Assembly: GCA_027623235.1 (NCBI GenBank)
Contig: JAQBVJ010000062.1
Span: 1-40,380, forward strand
DNA length: 40,380 nt
Direction of reading: 5' to 3'
From: Planctomycetota bacterium
GTDB taxonomy: Bacteria; Planctomycetota; Planctomycetia; Planctomycetales; Planctomycetaceae
Positions 26,996 through 36,283 of this stretch are shown here, piece after piece. The first letter of the stretch is position 1. Every line of letters starts with the position of its first letter. The notes beneath the pieces were generated by a model. The model was not told the origin of the DNA and did not search any database. It saw nothing but the letters and a program-made list of their open reading frames with translations. The translations under genes and the position numbers were made by a program.

Positions 26996-29482
26996 TCAGT
27001 GATTAAACAGAAACTCGCGTGTGCTCAGCAGGCTCCAGATGATGTCTTCGTAAACCAGCCGCCGTTGCTCTGCATTGTCGACGGGAACCTCAGCGATCGC
27101 CGCGAGCATGGATTCCCGCTCGGCGGTCGTTGGGAACCGAGACAGCGCGACGAGGAAAATGTCCTCGATACGCACCGCATCGGTTTTGCCTTCCGCAAGC
27201 AGCTTTGAGATGCGGTTTTCTTTCTCTTTCAACTTGCCGTTGACTGTGTCTCCGTTGGCGATGTGCAGAACCTGAACCATGCTGGGCTCGTCAGACCGCT
27301 CGCATTCGCACGTGATGGCTCGATCGTTCCGGCCGAATGTTTTGAGGAAGTACGACTCAACAGCCGAGTCGTGAAGCTGGATGGCTCGCGTGCCTTTGGG
27401 ATAAATCTTCGTTTCCTGACGGTCGCCGCCCGGGAAACCGATGTGGGTAAACGCGGTCGGCACGTCGGTCACCTGGGAGATGGCGTCCAGCATGACTTCG
27501 GCCATCAGCCGCCGCGGATAGTAGCGCGAGTAGAATCGGGCTTCGTCGCGGTTTTCGTCGAGCGGAAGGCTCGAGCGCTGATACGAATTCGACTGAAGAA
27601 TCAGCCGCATGAGCGACTTCAGGTCGTATTTGTTTTTCACGAGGTAGTCCGCCGTGGCCGAAAGAAGTTCTTCGTTGCTGGCCGGGTTAGAGCGGCGGAG
27701 ATCGTCGACTTCCTCAACGATGCCGACGCCAAAGAAGTTGGCCCAGACTCGATTCGTGATCGACCGCGCGAAGTACGGGTTCTCTGGACTGGTGAGCCAC
27801 TTCGCCATCTGAATGCGCCGGTCGTCAGTCGACTCAAACGGGATGGGTTCGCCGTCGAGCGGTGTCGGGGGCTGCGGCTTGCCGGTCAGCGGCTGGACCA
27901 GTTCGCCGTGCGGCGCGACATACAAAGTCCGAATGCCGTCGCCGCTGCGGAAGTCACCGCCCCAGCCTTTTGCACGGACGCGCGAAAACAGATTCGCGAA
28001 GGCGTAGTATTGATTGTTGGTCCATTTTTCGAGCGGGTGGTTGTGGCACTTCGCACAGGCGATCGACAGGCCGAGAAACGCCTGGCTGACGTTCTCCGCC
28101 ATATTCTCCGGGTCCTGGTGCAGAGCGAAAAAGTTCGTCGCTCCATTTTCGATCGAACTGCCGGTTGAAGTCACAATCTTGCGGGCAAACTCGTCCCACG
28201 GCGTGTTCTGCTTCACTTCGTTGTGAATCCATTTGTAATAAGCCTCGACCCCCTGTGGCCGCAGCAGTCGCCCGTTGACCAGCAGGACGTCGCTCCAGCG
28301 GTAAGTCCAGTAGTCGGTAAATTCCGGACGGGCGAGAAGTGCCTCGATCAACTGGTCGCGTTTGTCGGCCGAGCTGTCTTCGAGAAATGTCCGAACTTCC
28401 TCGGCAGTCGGCAGCGTGCCGATCGTGTCGAGGAACGCTCGCCGCACGAACTCAGAATCGTTGCACTGAGGTGACGGGCGAAGCCGCAGGTCCTGCAGCT
28501 TCGCAAGGATCATTTCATCGAGGAGATTTCGAGCGGGCTCTTTTTCATAAACGGCAGGGGGAACCTCAAACGGGTAAGGACTGGTGACTCTGGAGATCAC
28601 GATCCGGGAAGCAAACCAGACGGAGACAGCTCCTTCGCCATGTCCGGTGACGGAAACGGTCCCGTTTCTGTCGACACTCGCGACGGCTTCGTTGGCCGAT
28701 GTGAACTTCGCCCACTGCGTGACATCCTCGGCATGTCCATCGGAGTAGTGAGCTCTCACGATGAAATCCTGCGTCTGCCCCACGCCAAGCCGCACGTTTT
28801 CGGGAAGCACTTCAAGCCGTTTGACAGTCGGGTCGGTCTCACTCGGTGGCGCGGCCCCGTCGGCGATCCATTCGGAAATGACGCGGTAGTTCAGCGAGTC
28901 TGTCTCGAATCTCAAGCCACCTTTGTGAGGCAGGGCTCCGGTCGGCTTGGCGAGGATCAGACTGCGGCCTGGATCCGACAATTCGATCCGGCGGCCTCGC
29001 GCCTGTTTCGCGATCGTGTGAAAATCCGTCGCCGGGTCGTAGCCTCGCAGCGTGAGTCTGAATCCGCCCTTGCCGGACAGGGCTCCGTGACACGCGCCCG
29101 AGTTGCAGCCTGCCTTCGCGAAGGCGGCCAGGACGTGATTCTGGAACGACCAGTGGTGCGGTCGTTCGAAGTCGGTCACCGTGACTTTCGCCGACGCACT
29201 TTGACCGCCGGCTTTGACTGTCACAGTGGCGGCTCCGTTCGACTTTGGAACGACGACGCCGTCTTCCACGACGACAACCGACTCGTTGGACGACGACCAC
29301 TCCGCGTCAGCCGCCTGGCCGATCAGACGACCGTCGACAATTCTCTCAGCCAGGAGTCGTTGCCGCGCTTCGGGACCGGTCAGCTCGACTTCGGCCGGGA
29401 TCACCACAAGTGGCTCCCCGGCGGCGGCGATGGCGAGAGGAAAAGCAACGATCACGGCAAGGCCGCTACGGAACAGTGACAT
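26996..29482 (-). CDS. DUF1549/DUF1553 protein with cytochrome-like motifs and Big-2 domains
   Basis: An 828-residue exported protein. A signal peptide (about 1-22) is followed by a Big-2 immunoglobulin-like domain (about 24-105, ending KAGGQSASAKVTVTDF), a cytochrome-like region with AGCNSGACHG (Cys126, Cys131, His132, a CX4CH spacing), a second Big-2 domain (about 222-300), DUF1549 (about 315-525, with CAKCHNHP, a true CXXCH at 476-480) and DUF1553 to the end (FARSITNRVWANFFGVGIV, RRLMAEVMLDAISQVT, ALSRFPTTAERE). These proteins are hugely expanded in planctomycetes and are suspected to act in breakdown of complex polysaccharides; the reaction is unknown. I chose ATG 29482 because the signal peptide begins there, while the frame opens 17 residues earlier. 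A DUF1501 partner gene, usually adjacent, is absent. Confidence 0.92.
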   Translation of the reverse strand: MSLFRSGLAVIVAFPLAIAAAGEPLVVIPAEVELTGPEARQRLLAERIVDGRLIGQAADAEWSSSNESVVVVEDGVVVPKSNGAATVTVKAGGQSASAKVTVTDFERPHHWSFQNHVLAAFAKAGCNSGACHGALSGKGGFRLTLRGYDPATDFHTIAKQARGRRIELSDPGRSLILAKPTGALPHKGGLRFETDSLNYRVISEWIADGAAPPSETDPTVKRLEVLPENVRLGVGQTQDFIVRAHYSDGHAEDVTQWAKFTSANEAVASVDRNGTVSVTGHGEGAVSVWFASRIVISRVTSPYPFEVPPAVYEKEPARNLLDEMILAKLQDLRLRPSPQCNDSEFVRRAFLDTIGTLPTAEEVRTFLEDSSADKRDQLIEALLARPEFTDYWTYRWSDVLLVNGRLLRPQGVEAYYKWIHNEVKQNTPWDEFARKIVTSTGSSIENGATNFFALHQDPENMAENVSQAFLGLSIACAKCHNHPLEKWTNNQYYAFANLFSRVRAKGWGGDFRSGDGIRTLYVAPHGELVQPLTGKPQPPTPLDGEPIPFESTDDRRIQMAKWLTSPENPYFARSITNRVWANFFGVGIVEEVDDLRRSNPASNEELLSATADYLVKNKYDLKSLMRLILQSNSYQRSSLPLDENRDEARFYSRYYPRRLMAEVMLDAISQVTDVPTAFTHIGFPGGDRQETKIYPKGTRAIQLHDSAVESYFLKTFGRNDRAITCECERSDEPSMVQVLHIANGDTVNGKLKEKENRISKLLAEGKTDAVRIEDIFLVALSRFPTTAERESMLAAIAEVPVDNAEQRRLVYEDIIWSLLSTREFLFNH

Positions 29483-29710
29483 GTCCAAATCCAGTTCAAA
29501 TACAGGTCGCAGAGTCCGCACGCATTGTTTCAAGCGGACAGGAATTCGAACAGCCAGTGGCAGCCGCGTCTCTCGTTGATTTGTGGCGCTGCTGAACAGC
29601 GGCCGAATTCAAACACTCGAGACGGCCCCACCCACTGGCCGCGCGTTGAATTGGTTTCGCCGATCGATCACTCTGGCCGGACTCAATCACTTCCATGAGG
29701 GAAGTTTCTC

Positions 29711-31327
29711 TTGGCCAGTTCCGATCAGGCGTCATCCGCCCCGCGTGAGTCTCTGCCGATTCACGGCGGGAATACCGTGATGTGGACCCTCTGGTTCACG
29801 TACGGTGCGTTCTATTTCTGCCGGACCAACCTGTCGGCTGCGGTCACTGGTATGAAGTCGGCAGAGTCGGTCGGCGGACTGGGTCTCAGCGGCGAGGAAG
29901 TCGGCTGGATTCTCGCGTCGCTCAAAATGGCTTACGGCATCGGGCAGTTGATCAACGGGCAGTTCTCTGAGCGGTTCCGGCCGCGGCTTCTGCTGGCGAT
30001 CGGGATGTTTGGCTCGGCCGCGCTGAACGTCGCCTTCGGGTTGAGCAGCGGGTTCTTCTTTCTGCTGTTTGTGTGGGCGTGTAACGGTTATTGCCAGTCG
30101 CTTGGCTGGACGCCGTGCATGCGGGTGATCGGAAACTGGTTTCCGATTACGAGCCGGGGAAAAGTGCTCGGCATCATCGGGACCGGCTATCAGATTACGC
30201 TCGGCCTGACTTACGTGATTGCCAGCCAGTCGGTCAAGTACTTCGGCTGGCGAGGTGCGCTTTACGTTCCGTCGGTGATGCTGGCTCTTTGCGGAATCGG
30301 GATGCTTGTGCTGCTGCGTGAGTCGCCGGACGCACCGGTTGCCTCTGGTTCGGAAGGCGTTGCGGCGCCGGTCGTGGAGCGCAGATCCTTCCGCGAGAAT
30401 CTTTATCTGACACTCTTTAATCCTGGACTGTGGCTGCTGGGGATTTCGCTCGGACTGCTGAACGCCTGCCGGTACGGGTTCCTCGACTGGGGGCTTACGC
30501 ATCTGGTTGAGATCCAGGGAAGCACGATCGGCAAGTCGGGTCTGAAGTATTGCCTGATCGCTCCGGGAGCGGCGGCCGGTGCGTATCTGTCCGGCTGGGC
30601 GACCGACCGTTTTTTCAACAGTCGCCGAGTTCCCGTCATCTTCGGCCTCCTCGTTCTGCTGGGTGTTTTGACGCTGTTGTACGAAGTCGTCGCACGCAGC
30701 ACCGCTTCGTGGGCGACGCCAGTTCTCTGTGTGCTGCTGGTTCTGCTCGGCTTCTGCATTTACGGCCCGCAGGTGCTGCTTGTCGGGACAGCTCCTGCCG
30801 ATCTGGCTCATCGAGGCACCACTGCCGCAGCCGCTGGCTTCGTCAACTTTGTGGGATACATGGGAGCGGCGACGGGCGATGTCGTGACGGGTTACTTTTC
30901 CGACGAGGCGAACGGTGGCTGGCAGCTTGCGATCTGGATCTGGGCCGGCTGGGCGTTTGCGGCCGCGGCCTGCGTGGCACTTTTGTGGAACGCGACGTCT
31001 GATCGAGTCGGCTTCCTGCCGTCGGTTGCTCCGAAACTCGCAGGGACGGCCGGAATGGTGGCGATCCTGGCGGCGCTGCTCGCGGAAGCCGCGCCCCTTG
31101 ATGTCACGCTCGGACTGGCAGGCGGACTGCTCATGATGCTCGCGGCATTTGTGTATCGACGAGTGGCGATTTTCTCAGCAACATTTGCAGGTCTGGGGAT
31201 TGTCTATTTCTTTTCGAACTACGCAGTCAGCTTCGGCGGACAGGTCACATGGGCCCTGGCAGTCGGACTTGGTGGCTGTGGCGTCGCACTGATTTCTTCC
31301 CTCATGATCCTCACCGACGAACGGTAA
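29711..31327 (+). CDS. OPA-family MFS transporter (GlpT/UhpC-like) with C-terminal extension
   Basis: A 538-residue major facilitator of the organophosphate:phosphate antiporter type. Typical stretches are FTYGAFYFCRTNLSAA (first helix), LASLKMAYGIGQLINGQFSERFRPR, WACNGYCQSLGWTPCMRVIGNWF, SRGKVLGIIGTGYQI and PADLAHRGTTAAAAGFVNFVGYMG. Twelve helices fill about 430 residues. The last ~100 residues contain roughly four more hydrophobic segments, which is longer than GlpT (about 450). The likely start is TTG 29711 with GAGGGAAG upstream; an internal ATG at 29780 is the alternative. It lies 4 bases before the nucleotidyltransferase gene, so transport of a phosphorylated compound may feed that enzyme. 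Confidence 0.9.
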   Translation: MASSDQASSAPRESLPIHGGNTVMWTLWFTYGAFYFCRTNLSAAVTGMKSAESVGGLGLSGEEVGWILASLKMAYGIGQLINGQFSERFRPRLLLAIGMFGSAALNVAFGLSSGFFFLLFVWACNGYCQSLGWTPCMRVIGNWFPITSRGKVLGIIGTGYQITLGLTYVIASQSVKYFGWRGALYVPSVMLALCGIGMLVLLRESPDAPVASGSEGVAAPVVERRSFRENLYLTLFNPGLWLLGISLGLLNACRYGFLDWGLTHLVEIQGSTIGKSGLKYCLIAPGAAAGAYLSGWATDRFFNSRRVPVIFGLLVLLGVLTLLYEVVARSTASWATPVLCVLLVLLGFCIYGPQVLLVGTAPADLAHRGTTAAAAGFVNFVGYMGAATGDVVTGYFSDEANGGWQLAIWIWAGWAFAAAACVALLWNATSDRVGFLPSVAPKLAGTAGMVAILAALLAEAAPLDVTLGLAGGLLMMLAAFVYRRVAIFSATFAGLGIVYFFSNYAVSFGGQVTWALAVGLGGCGVALISSLMILTDER

Positions 31328-31331
31328 CGAA

Positions 31332-32099
31332 ATGCAGGTTGTCATTATTGGAGCTGGACGAGGCAGCCGGCTGATGCCCACCACCGCGGACACTCCCAAG
31401 TGCTTTGCCGAGGTCGACGGCCGCCGGCTGCTCGACTGGACCGTCGACGCGTTCCGTCAGAACGGCATCGACAAGATCGCCTTCATTGGCGGCTACCGGA
31501 TCGACTGCGTCCAGGAGGCTTATCCGGATTTTACTTACCGGCACAACACCGACTGGCCGAACAACAACATCCTTGCGTCGCTGCTTTACGCAGAGGACCT
31601 GATGGATGAGCCCTTCATGTGCTGCTACTCGGACATCCTGTTCACGCCGAAAATCGTCGCCGACGTCCTGAGCAGTGGCGAGGACATCGCTCTCGGCGTC
31701 GACAGCGAATGGCTCGTGCGTTACGAACAACGTACGGAACACCCCAGTGACGATGCCGAAAAAGTGACCGTCCAGAAAGGCGCCGTCACGCGCGTTCACA
31801 GACAGATCTCTGAAGAGGCGGCTCACGGAGAATTCATCGGCCTGGCAAAATTTTCCGCAGCCGGTGCAGCGGCATTCAAAAGCCACTACCACAAACGCCG
31901 CGAAGAATTCGCCGGCCGCCCGTTCCGTGAAGCGAAAGTTTTCGAGAAGGCGTACTTGATCCACCTGCTGCAGGACATGATCGAAGTGGGCCAGCGAATG
32001 GTCCATGTCGACACGCCCGGCGGCTATATCGAAGTCGACACCCAACAGGATTTTGAATACGCGCGACAGTTCTGGACGTCGCGACATCTTCCGAATTAG
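31332..32099 (+). CDS. Sugar/alcohol-phosphate nucleotidyltransferase (LicC/PntC-like)
   Basis: A 255-residue NTP_transferase-fold enzyme. The N-terminal loop GAGRGSRLMPTTADTPKC binds the NTP. NTDWPNNNILASL and CCYSDILF (metal-binding Asp) follow, and the C-terminal GGYIEVDTQQDFEYA matches the EIDT/ED pattern of choline-phosphate and aminoethylphosphonate cytidylyltransferases. It probably activates a phosphate or phosphonate compound with CTP, but the substrate is not readable. It starts 4 bases after the OPA transporter gene and ends 18 bases before the MetE-like gene, a tight plus-strand operon. Confidence 0.85.
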   Translation: MQVVIIGAGRGSRLMPTTADTPKCFAEVDGRRLLDWTVDAFRQNGIDKIAFIGGYRIDCVQEAYPDFTYRHNTDWPNNNILASLLYAEDLMDEPFMCCYSDILFTPKIVADVLSSGEDIALGVDSEWLVRYEQRTEHPSDDAEKVTVQKGAVTRVHRQISEEAAHGEFIGLAKFSAAGAAAFKSHYHKRREEFAGRPFREAKVFEKAYLIHLLQDMIEVGQRMVHVDTPGGYIEVDTQQDFEYARQFWTSRHLPN

Positions 32100-32117
32100 C
32101 TCAAACGGAGACCGGTC

Positions 32118-33185
32118 ATGGCCGACAAGATTCTTTTTCCGGCATCGATCATCGGCTCAATGCCTCGTCCTGACTTCGTCAAAGATCTGATCGCCGACGA
32201 CTGCCCGTACTCCGACGACGAGTATCGACGACTGATGGGCGCGGCCATTCGGTCTGTGGTCGCGCTGCAGGAAGCCGCGGGGCTCGACGTTATTTCCGAT
32301 GGCGAGTGGTGGCGGAAATCCTATATCGGAGTCATCGCTGAACTGGCCCACGGATTCGAACTGAGCACGAATCCGGCCGACGGACGACCATGGACTGTTG
32401 TCGTCGACAAGCTCTCGCCGAAGCAGCCCGGCTTCATCGCAAAGGAAGTTGCGTTCCTGAAGAAGCTGACCAATCGCCAGATCAAAGCCACGCTTCCGGC
32501 GCCCGCCCTCCTCGGAGAACGCATGTGGGACGAGTCGGTCTCGTCCAAAGCGTACCCCACCCGGGAAGCCTTCGTCCGAGACTGCGTTCCGATCCTCCGG
32601 GCAGAAATTGAAGCGCTGCGCGATGAGGGAGTTTCCATCATCCAGGTCGACGACCCGCATCTGTGTCTGTTCGTCGATCCGGATGTCCGTTCGGGTTATG
32701 AGAATCCCGATCAGGCTGCGGACTTCGCTGTCGACATGGACAACCAGGTCGTCGCGGGATTCGACGATGTCCGACTCGCCGTTCATCTCTGTCGGCGGGC
32801 CGGCGCGCGGGCTCGTGGCGAAGCTCAGCACCAGGGCGGCTACGAGCCGATCATGAAGCAGCTGAAGAGACTCGACGTCGGGCACATCACGATGGAGTTC
32901 ACGACTCCGGGCTCGGGAGAGATGTCCGTCTTTCGAGAACTCCCTGAACACGTCGAGATCGGTCTGGGCTGCGTGAGCACACTGCCCGGCCTGGTCGACT
33001 CGGTCGAGACAATCGTGGCGCGCGTCGAACAGGCACTCCAGCACGTGGCCCCGGAACGAATCACGCTGAACCCGGAATGCGGATTCGCGCCCGGCTCGGC
33101 CGCCGTCGTGAGCGTTGATGAGGTTTACTTGAAGCTCAAGAATCAGGTCGCTGCGGCGAAAATTCTTCGCGAGAGGTACTCGTAA
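32118..33185 (+). CDS. MetE C-terminal domain-like methyltransferase (cobalamin-independent)
   Basis: A 355-residue zinc-dependent TIM barrel matching only the C-terminal catalytic half of methionine synthase MetE. Zinc ligands are kept: His223 and Cys225 (AVHLCRR), Glu260 (ITMEFTTPG) and Cys321 (LNPECGFAPG). The N-terminal signature ASIIGSMPRP resembles the family's GSxPR. The absent N-terminal half means it probably uses a different methyl donor or acceptor from full-length MetE; archaeal-type and other short homologues behave this way. ATG 32118 is preceded by GGAGACC. It is third in the operon with the OPA transporter and the nucleotidyltransferase, a grouping I cannot tie to a known pathway. 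Confidence 0.88.
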   Translation: MADKILFPASIIGSMPRPDFVKDLIADDCPYSDDEYRRLMGAAIRSVVALQEAAGLDVISDGEWWRKSYIGVIAELAHGFELSTNPADGRPWTVVVDKLSPKQPGFIAKEVAFLKKLTNRQIKATLPAPALLGERMWDESVSSKAYPTREAFVRDCVPILRAEIEALRDEGVSIIQVDDPHLCLFVDPDVRSGYENPDQAADFAVDMDNQVVAGFDDVRLAVHLCRRAGARARGEAQHQGGYEPIMKQLKRLDVGHITMEFTTPGSGEMSVFRELPEHVEIGLGCVSTLPGLVDSVETIVARVEQALQHVAPERITLNPECGFAPGSAAVVSVDEVYLKLKNQVAAAKILRERYS

Positions 33186-33189
33186 CCTC

Positions 33190-34056
33190 CTACCCGAAAG
33201 CCAGCAGGACGACTCCGCTGACCATCAGCCCTGCCGCGATGAGTCGCCGTGTCGTGTGCTCTTCGCCGAGGAACCTCGCACCCAGAACTGCGCCGAACAG
33301 AATGCTGATCTCGCGTGCGGGGGCTACCGAACTGAGCGGCGTGAATGACATCGCGGTCAAAATCATGATGTAAGACAGCGGTGCGAGAATCGCGACGCCG
33401 ATCACCTCGCGCCGATGCTCTTTCCACACGCGGCGGACTTCGTCCTTTCGTGACAACACGTGCGGAGTCAGCATCAGGCACACGCCGAGATTGGTAAACA
33501 GCTCCAGCAGAATCGGCGGCACACCGGCTTCACTGACGGCGTACTTGTCCCACACGCTGTAGGTGGCAATGCAGACTCCGCAAAGAAGTCCCCACTTGAT
33601 GGCTGATCGAGTTTTCTCATCGGACTCGCGCGGCCCCCGTCGCCAGGTCAGCAGCACAACTCCGGCGACGACCAGGACCAGTCCGAAGGCGGTCGCTACG
33701 GAAGGTCGCTCGCCAAGAATCATGACGGCCAGAATTGTCGAGAGTGTCGGACCGGTTCCTCGAGCCAGTGGATACACAAGCGAGAGATCTCCGGACCGGT
33801 AACCACGCTGCAGAACAAGAAAATACAGCAGATGGAGCACCGCCGTGCCGCAAATGAATCCGGCTCCGGTCCATCCGATGTCCGCCTGCCTGTTCAGCCA
33901 GACATAAATGGCGATCGGCCAGAGCAGCGCGGACCCGCAACCGGTAAAGAGCCACACGAAAGCTGCCCCGCCCCCGCCCGCGCGTTTGGCCATCAAATTC
34001 CAGATCGCGTGGATCAACGCCGAAGTCAGAATCAGAGTGACGGCGGTAACGGTCAA
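33190..34056 (-). CDS. EamA-family (DMT) transporter
   Basis: A ten-helix drug/metabolite transporter of about 288 residues made of two EamA repeats. The first begins ILTSALIHAIWNLMAKRAG and ends near ILGERPSVATAFGLVLVVAGV; the second ends with FGAVLGARFLGEEHTTRRL (the ExxT/R loop typical of EamA) and LIAAGLMVSGVVLLAFG. The substrate is unknown. The open frame runs to a GTG at 34122, but I prefer TTG 34056 because AAGGA lies seven bases upstream and the first helix follows directly. It is tail-to-tail with the MetE-like gene (4 bases apart). Confidence 0.85.
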   Translation of the reverse strand: MTVTAVTLILTSALIHAIWNLMAKRAGGGGAAFVWLFTGCGSALLWPIAIYVWLNRQADIGWTGAGFICGTAVLHLLYFLVLQRGYRSGDLSLVYPLARGTGPTLSTILAVMILGERPSVATAFGLVLVVAGVVLLTWRRGPRESDEKTRSAIKWGLLCGVCIATYSVWDKYAVSEAGVPPILLELFTNLGVCLMLTPHVLSRKDEVRRVWKEHRREVIGVAILAPLSYIMILTAMSFTPLSSVAPAREISILFGAVLGARFLGEEHTTRRLIAAGLMVSGVVLLAFG

Positions 34057-34182
34057 CGAGTCGTCCTTCAACCAGCGAAAACCACAAAACGCACAGCACG
34101 GCCGCCGAGTCTGAAACGTCACCGCAAAGAGTTTAATCGGCGGCCCGGGATTCGGCCCGCGGGATTTTCGCTGCCGGACGGC

Positions 34183-35244
34183 TCACCATCGCTCGACCGG
34201 TCCGTTGGGAACTTTGATGAGCGCCGTCGCGACCGACGATTCCCGCTCGCCGTGTCGCGTTCGGATTTCGGCAACGATCGATTCGAACTCGTCGAACGAC
34301 TGGAATTTTCGCAGACGTGTTTCCAGATCTTCAGGCACGCCGAGCTTTGCTCCGTACCAGCCGGCGAATTTTCGGAACAGCGTGCAGGCGTAGTCGTCGT
34401 GCTGAGCCGTCATCAACCAGAAGTGGCGACGGAGAAAATCAATCTGCTCGTCCGGAGACGGCTCGTCGGGAGTCTCGCCTCGGACTGCCTGCTCAATCTT
34501 TCGGAAAATCCACGGGTCGAGCATGGCTCCCCGACCGATCGCGACGGCATGGCATCCCGTTTCCCGCCGCATCGCGAACGCGTCTTCGACTGACCGTACA
34601 TCTCCGTTGCCGACGACGGGAATTTCGCGGACAGCCTCGACGACTTTTCGGATGCCTTCGTGATCGACCGCACCGTGAAATCCCTGAGCTCGCGTCCGGC
34701 CGTGAATAGTGATCGCCGCGACTCCGAGATCTTCAAACGCCGCCGCAAGCTCCGGCGCGGTGATCGAGTCGGAATCCCATCCGAGACGCATTTTTACGGT
34801 GACCGGAACGTCGACCGCGTTGACAACCCGCTCGACCAGTCGGCATGCCGAATCGGCCTCGCACGCGATTCGAGCTCCACCGCCCTGGCCGTTCACCTTG
34901 GCCATCGGGCAGCCCATGTTGATGTCGACTCCGCCGTAACCCCGGTCTTCGAGCCACCGCGCCGCACTCGCCAGAGCCTCCGGCTGACTGCCGAAAATCT
35001 GAATGGACAGCGGCTTGTCTTTCGCGTGAGTTTCAATCAGCTCCAGCGATTTCCGATTCAGAGAAACGAGTGCCGTGGCGTGGACGAGATCCGTCGTCGC
35101 CAGCCCGAGCCCTCCGAGTTCCCTCAGCGCACGCCGAAACGCCAGATGCGTGTACCCGGCGAGAGGCGCCAGGAAGTACCTCGACGAGAGAACTCGCGAG
35201 CCGATCTGAATCGTCGAATTTTCGGAAACCGCTTGTGATGTCAT
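34183..35244 (-). CDS. dusB: tRNA-dihydrouridine synthase (DusB type)
   Basis: A 353-residue FMN-dependent TIM barrel that reduces uridines in the tRNA D-loop. Motifs are FLAPLAGYTHLAFRRALRE (substrate/FMN loop), VDINMGCPMAKVNGQGGG with the catalytic Cys112 (canonical GCP), VTVKMRLGWD, ITIHGRTRAQGF and IPVVGNGDVRS (FMN phosphate binding), then AIGRGAMLDPWIF. The small helical domain follows to the C-terminus. The DusB assignment comes from length and from GRTRAQGF; another bacterial Dus class is possible. It begins 13 bases after the SMP-30 gene ends, on the same strand. Confidence 0.93.
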   Translation of the reverse strand: MTSQAVSENSTIQIGSRVLSSRYFLAPLAGYTHLAFRRALRELGGLGLATTDLVHATALVSLNRKSLELIETHAKDKPLSIQIFGSQPEALASAARWLEDRGYGGVDINMGCPMAKVNGQGGGARIACEADSACRLVERVVNAVDVPVTVKMRLGWDSDSITAPELAAAFEDLGVAAITIHGRTRAQGFHGAVDHEGIRKVVEAVREIPVVGNGDVRSVEDAFAMRRETGCHAVAIGRGAMLDPWIFRKIEQAVRGETPDEPSPDEQIDFLRRHFWLMTAQHDDYACTLFRKFAGWYGAKLGVPEDLETRLRKFQSFDEFESIVAEIRTRHGERESSVATALIKVPNGPVERW

Positions 35245-35257
35245 CGCTTCTGCCAGC

Positions 35258-36283
35258 TCACTCGTTCGGCCGGTACGAGGCCTTTCCGGGTATCCGCGTC
35301 CGAAGACTCAGCAGCAGCGTTCCGCAGGCGACGTACAGCGTCCGCAGGTCCGGCCCGCCGAACGAGCAGTTGGTGATCGTGTCCTCGGGCGTCTCCATGA
35401 AGGCCAGCAGTTTGCCCTGCGGCGAGACCAGGTGGATGCCCGGTTTCGTGTCGAGCGTCTCGCTGGTCTTTCGCGTTTTATGCAGACCCGCCGCGACCAG
35501 AAGATTGCCTTCCGAGTCGATGCACATCCCATCTCCGCTGCGGCCGGGATAAAAATTGATGTGAGTTCGACGGTTGCTCACCGAGCCGTCGTTGTTCAGA
35601 TCGAAGGCGAGGATGTTGCGGTTCCGGTCCGCATCCGGGTGCGCCTCGATGAGGTACAGCGTCTTCTCGTCGGGCGAAGTCACGATCCCGTTCGGCATGT
35701 GAATATCAGGCGAGGCCAGGATCTGATCGACAGAGCCGTCCCGATCGATCCGGTACACCGCATTCACATTGCCCTTCTTCGGATCCTCAACACCGGGCCG
35801 CGACGTGAAATAAATTCGCCCTTTCCCATCGACGCAGAGGTCGTTCGGAGCCGCGAACGGAAACCCGTTGAATTGATCAGCGACTACGGAAATCTTTCCT
35901 GACTTCATGTCGGTGCGGGTCACTCGGCTGGCTCCCCCTTCACACGCCAGCAGACTGCCGTCCGGTTCGAAGTACAATCCGTTGGCCTTGTTCGAATTCT
36001 CCCGCCACACACTCAACGTTTCTCCGTCCCACTTCATGATGTGGTCGGCCGGAACGTTCGTGAAGAAAACGTTGCCCGCGCGGTCGACGGTCGGACCTTC
36101 GGTAAAAACGGTTTTGTGCTCGACCTTGGCGAGGGCCTTCAGATCGGAGAGGTACTTTCCCGATTCCAGAGCGGCGTACTGATCGGCGACTCCGGCAGCC
36201 GCCGTAAATCGCGGAGCGATGAGCGACGCGCCGGCAACAGCACCAATTCGGGACAAAGCACGGCGTCGATTGATTCTTGTCAT
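35258..36283 (-). CDS. SMP-30/gluconolactonase family protein with Tat-like signal
   Basis: A 341-residue exported six-bladed beta-propeller. The N-terminus NRRRALSRIGAVAGASLIA is a twin-arginine-like signal. Family landmarks are EGPTVDRAGNVFFTN, EPDGSLLACEGGASRVTRTD, APNDLCVDGKGRIYFTSR, MPNGIVTSPDEKTLYLIEAH and SGDGMCIDSEGNLLVAAG, which supply the metal ligands (Glu near the N-terminus, Asn and Asp later) of lactonases such as gluconolactonase. Substrate unknown. ATG 36283 has GGAGA six bases upstream. The same frame stays open for 57 more codons and encodes an unrelated coiled-coil-like segment, listed separately. Confidence 0.88.
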   Translation of the reverse strand: MTRINRRRALSRIGAVAGASLIAPRFTAAAGVADQYAALESGKYLSDLKALAKVEHKTVFTEGPTVDRAGNVFFTNVPADHIMKWDGETLSVWRENSNKANGLYFEPDGSLLACEGGASRVTRTDMKSGKISVVADQFNGFPFAAPNDLCVDGKGRIYFTSRPGVEDPKKGNVNAVYRIDRDGSVDQILASPDIHMPNGIVTSPDEKTLYLIEAHPDADRNRNILAFDLNNDGSVSNRRTHINFYPGRSGDGMCIDSEGNLLVAAGLHKTRKTSETLDTKPGIHLVSPQGKLLAFMETPEDTITNCSFGGPDLRTLYVACGTLLLSLRTRIPGKASYRPNE

